Assembly: GCA_020854105.1 (NCBI GenBank)
Contig: JADZGB010000003.1
Location: 124,573-188,572, forward strand
Length of the DNA stretch: 64,000 nt
From: Burkholderiales bacterium
GTDB lineage: Bacteria > Pseudomonadota > Gammaproteobacteria > Burkholderiales > SHXO01
Direction of reading: 5' to 3'
The notes under the pieces are model-generated. The model had not been told where the DNA came from, ran no database searches, and worked only from the letters and a program-made list of their open reading frames with translations. Shown in pieces: positions 61,586 through 64,000 of the stretch. Numbering within the stretch: position 1 is the first letter of the stretch; each line of letters opens with the position of its first letter. A program made the position numbers and the translations under genes.

Positions 61586-62596
61586 CTACTGCACGCCGTA
61601 GTACTCCCGGTACCACTTCACGAACGCGCCGATGCCCTGCTCCAGCGGGGTGCTCGGCGCGAATCCCACGTCGCGCCGCAGGTCCGCCGTATCGGCAAAG
61701 GTGCTGGGTACGTCACCGGGCTGCATCGGCAGCAGCCGCTTCTGCGCAGTGCGTCCGAGCGCGCGCTCGAGAATGGCGATGAACTCGGTGAGCTGCACCG
61801 GATCGTGATTGCCGATGTTGTACACCCGGCAGGGCGCCGTGCTGAGCGCGGGATCCGGACAGGTCATGTCCGCTGCCGGATCGCCCGCCGGAATGCGCTC
61901 CATCACGCGCACGACACCTTCGACGATGTCGTCGATGTAGGTGAAGTCGCGCGACATGTCGCCGTGGTTGAACACGTCGATCGGCCTGTCCTCGAGAATC
62001 GCGCGCGTGAACAGGAACAGCGACATGTCCGGCCGGCCCCACGGCCCGTACACGGTGAAGAAGCGCAGGCCGGTGCACGGCAGGCCGAACAGGTGGCTGT
62101 AGGTGTGCGCCATCAGTTCGTTGGCCTTCTTGGTCGCCGCGTACAGGCTCACCGGATGATCGGTGCCCTCATGCTCGCTGAAGGGCAGCTTGCGGTTCGC
62201 GCCGTAGACGCTGGAGCTGCTCGCATACACCAGGTGCGGGCAGCGCGAGTGCCGGCAGCCCTCGAGGACGTTCAGGAAGCCGGTCAGGTTGCTGTCGCTG
62301 TAGGCGTGCGGATTGTGCAGCGAGTGGCGTACGCCGGCCTGCGCGGCCAGGTGCACGACTCGCTCGAAGCGCCCGGCGGCGAACAGGCCGGCCATGCCGT
62401 CGCGGTCGGCCAGGTCGAGCCGCTCGAAACGGAAGCCTGCCCGCGGCAGCAGCCGCGCGAGCCGTGCCTGCTTGAGCGCCGGGTCGTAGTAGGCGTTCAT
62501 GTTGTCCAGGCCGACCACCTCGTGGCCCGCGGCCAGCAGCCGCTCGCTCACGTGCATGCCGATGAATCCGGCGCAACCGGTGACGAGTACCCTCAC
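61586..62596 (-). CDS. UDP-glucuronate 4-epimerase-like SDR
   Basis: A 336-residue epimerase starting at GTG 62596 with a GGGAGAA ribosome site. GCAGFIGMHVSERLLAAGHEV (about 7-27) with GLDNMNAYYDPALKQARL is characteristic of UDP-GlcA 4-epimerases (Gla/LspL/Cap1J). SSSSVYG and YAATKKANELMAHTY hold the Ser-Tyr-Lys triad. The product would be UDP-galacturonate for the LPS core or capsule. It is convergent with manC (15 bases apart) and divergent from waaA. Confidence 0.9.
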   Translation of the reverse strand: MRVLVTGCAGFIGMHVSERLLAAGHEVVGLDNMNAYYDPALKQARLARLLPRAGFRFERLDLADRDGMAGLFAAGRFERVVHLAAQAGVRHSLHNPHAYSDSNLTGFLNVLEGCRHSRCPHLVYASSSSVYGANRKLPFSEHEGTDHPVSLYAATKKANELMAHTYSHLFGLPCTGLRFFTVYGPWGRPDMSLFLFTRAILEDRPIDVFNHGDMSRDFTYIDDIVEGVVRVMERIPAGDPAADMTCPDPALSTAPCRVYNIGNHDPVQLTEFIAILERALGRTAQKRLLPMQPGDVPSTFADTADLRRDVGFAPSTPLEQGIGAFVKWYREYYGVQ

Positions 62597-62838
62597 CCGT
62601 CTTCTCCCATGTCGTTGCCATCCGTCCGCCGGCCACCCCGCCGGCGGCGAGGAGCCCAGCCCGCCGGCGGCCCAGGCTGCCGACGGCAAGCAGCGCGGCA
62701 TTCTAGCACCGGCTCTGCGGCCGGCTCCGGGATACCGTGCGCACCGACACGGCGCGTGCGTGCTTTGCTAAGCTGCGTGACCGTGCGTCCCCCTCGCCCC
62801 TGTCCACAGCGCCCGCCATCGGGCGCGCATCGCGCGCC

Positions 62839-64000
62839 GTGAGCCTCGCACGCGCGCTCTACAGCGCCGCGCTGCTTCTGCTCACGCCGCTGGCGCTGCT
62901 GCGGCTTGCGTGGCGCGCGCGGCGCCAGCCGGCCTACCTCGCGCACATCGGCGAGCGCTTCGGCCGCTGCCGCCTGCGCATCGATGCGCCAGTCATCTGG
63001 ATCCATGCAGTCTCGGTCGGCGAGACGCACGCGGCGCAGCCGCTGGTGCGCGCACTGCGCGAAGCGTGGCCGGAGCACCGGATCGTCATGACCCACATGA
63101 CGCCCACCGGACGCGCCACCGGCGAGCAGCTGTTCGGCGAGAACGTCCTGCGTGCCTACCTGCCCTACGACCTGCCGTGGTGCGTGAGCGCTTTCCTGCG
63201 CTGCGTCCGCCCGCGGCTAGGCGTGCTGATGGAGACCGAGGTCTGGCCGAATCTCATCGCGCAGTGCGTGCGCGCGAAGATCCCGGTGGCGCTGGTGAAT
63301 GCGCGCATGTCGCAGCGGTCGGCGCGCGGCTATGCGCGGCTGGACCCGCTGGCGCGCGAGGCGATGGCAGGACTCGCGGCAGTCGGTGCGCAGACTCAGG
63401 ACGATGCCGAGCGTATCGCGGCGCTCGGTGCGCCCAGGGTCGAGATCACCGGCAATCTCAAGTTCGATCGCGCGCCCGCTGCGGCCGATCTCGCACTCGG
63501 ACAGACGTTGCGCGCGCGCTTCGGCACGCGCTTCGTGTTCCTGGCGGCGAGCACGCGCGAGGGCGAGGAAGAACTGATCCTCGACGCGCTGGAGGGCATC
63601 GACGAGGACCTCCTGCTGGCGCTGGTCCCGCGCCACCCGCAGCGCTTCGACGCGGTGGCGGCTCTCGTCGCCCGGCGCGGTCTTCCCTGCCAGAGGCGCA
63701 GCGAGGACCAGCCGGTGCGGGCCCAGACACGGGTGTGGCTGGGCGACAGCATGGGCGAGCTGTTCGCCTGCTATGCCGCCTGCGACGTGGCCTTCGTGGG
63801 CGGCAGCCTGCTTCCGCTGGGCGGGCAGAACCTGCTGGAGCCGCTCGCGGTCGGCAAGCCGGTGCTGATCGGTCCGCACACCTTCAATTTCGCCGAGGCG
63901 ACACGCAGCGCCGTGCAGGCCGGCGCCGCCCTGCGTGTGGACGACGCGGCCGGCCTGCGCGAGACGCTGCTGCTGCTGCGCCACGATCCGCAGCGGCGCG
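62839..64000 (+). CDS. waaA: 3-deoxy-D-manno-octulosonic acid transferase (Kdo transferase), partial
   Basis: GTG 62839 opens a frame that is uninterrupted to the right edge (387 codons of about 420-430). Blocks typical of WaaA/KdtA are IWIHAVSVGETHAAQPLV (about 54-71), MTHMTPTGRATGEQLF, METEVWPNLIAQC, LVNARMSQRSARGY, FLAASTREGEEELIL, LVPRHPQRFD and FVGGSLLPLGGQNLLEPLAVGKPVLIGPHTFNFAEAT. One N-terminal membrane anchor (LYSAALLLLTPLALLRLAW). It adds Kdo to lipid A at the inner membrane. Confidence 0.94.
   Translation, partial: MSLARALYSAALLLLTPLALLRLAWRARRQPAYLAHIGERFGRCRLRIDAPVIWIHAVSVGETHAAQPLVRALREAWPEHRIVMTHMTPTGRATGEQLFGENVLRAYLPYDLPWCVSAFLRCVRPRLGVLMETEVWPNLIAQCVRAKIPVALVNARMSQRSARGYARLDPLAREAMAGLAAVGAQTQDDAERIAALGAPRVEITGNLKFDRAPAAADLALGQTLRARFGTRFVFLAASTREGEEELILDALEGIDEDLLLALVPRHPQRFDAVAALVARRGLPCQRRSEDQPVRAQTRVWLGDSMGELFACYAACDVAFVGGSLLPLGGQNLLEPLAVGKPVLIGPHTFNFAEATRSAVQAGAALRVDDAAGLRETLLLLRHDPQRR

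Overview
The window is high-GC chromosomal DNA of a proteobacterium, most likely a betaproteobacterium. This rests on the housekeeping order (grxC-trxC-secB-gpsA; gpmA-envC-ctpA-moeB; slmA and argB; dacC-dat-ybeD-lipB-lipA) and on product similarity. No rRNA or tRNA is visible, so I do not name a genus. Most genes are tightly packed, with many ATGA or GTGA stop/start overlaps.

Layout. (1) 1-11835, minus strand: an MSHA-type (mannose-sensitive haemagglutinin) type IV pilus locus in the order mshE, mshG, a broken mshB-like pilin, mshA, mshC, mshD, mshO, mshP, mshQ, mshI, a PilN-like gene and mshJ, which runs off the left edge. (2) 11909-24215: housekeeping genes (trmL, gpsA, secB, thioredoxin, glutaredoxin, rhodanese, gpmA, envC-like, ctpA, moeB, slmA, a HAD phosphatase, argB), with a PglL-type oligosaccharyltransferase at 15579-17390. 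(3) 24247-26730: a GT9 glycosyltransferase and an O-antigen ligase/polymerase, followed by a 494-base spacer rich in short repeats. (4) 27225-32277: hsp20 with a candidate sigma-32 promoter, a PCuAC copper chaperone, dacC, a D-amino-acid transaminase and the lipoate genes. (5) 32281-59464, minus strand: a large surface-glycan cluster. (6) 60152-64000: manC, a UDP-glucuronate 4-epimerase and the start of waaA.

The glycan cluster looks modular. A WbpM-like 4,6-dehydratase, a WbpL/WecA-like initiating transferase and an atypical SDR form one end (32.3-36.1 kb). A WecB/FnlA/RmlD-like trio (36.8-39.9 kb) matches the UDP-L-QuiNAc/L-FucNAc type of pathway. Four GT4 glycosyltransferases follow (39.9-44.6 kb). 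A compositionally different stretch (about 43.4-47.2 kb) carries a protein resembling archaeal CTP-dependent riboflavin kinase and a nucleotidyltransferase-P-loop kinase fusion. A long translationally coupled cassette (47.2-57.7 kb) carries NeuB, NeuC and a CMP-sugar synthetase together with a Gfo/Idh oxidoreductase, a formyltransferase, a polysaccharide deacetylase, a ThDP enzyme, a D-2-hydroxyacid dehydrogenase and a methyltransferase. A PglK-like ABC flippase lies upstream. This cassette and the riboflavin-kinase-like pair are the best candidates for undescribed biology.

The inner cluster is bracketed by fossils. An rmlB remnant with a nonsense codon and a large internal deletion lies at 59636-59965. 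Deleted rmlD and rhamnosyltransferase-like remnants lie at 36047-36730. This suggests that an older dTDP-L-rhamnose locus was replaced by the present cluster. PglL, the PglK-like flippase and a complete set of prepilins in one window also make pilin or general O-glycosylation plausible.
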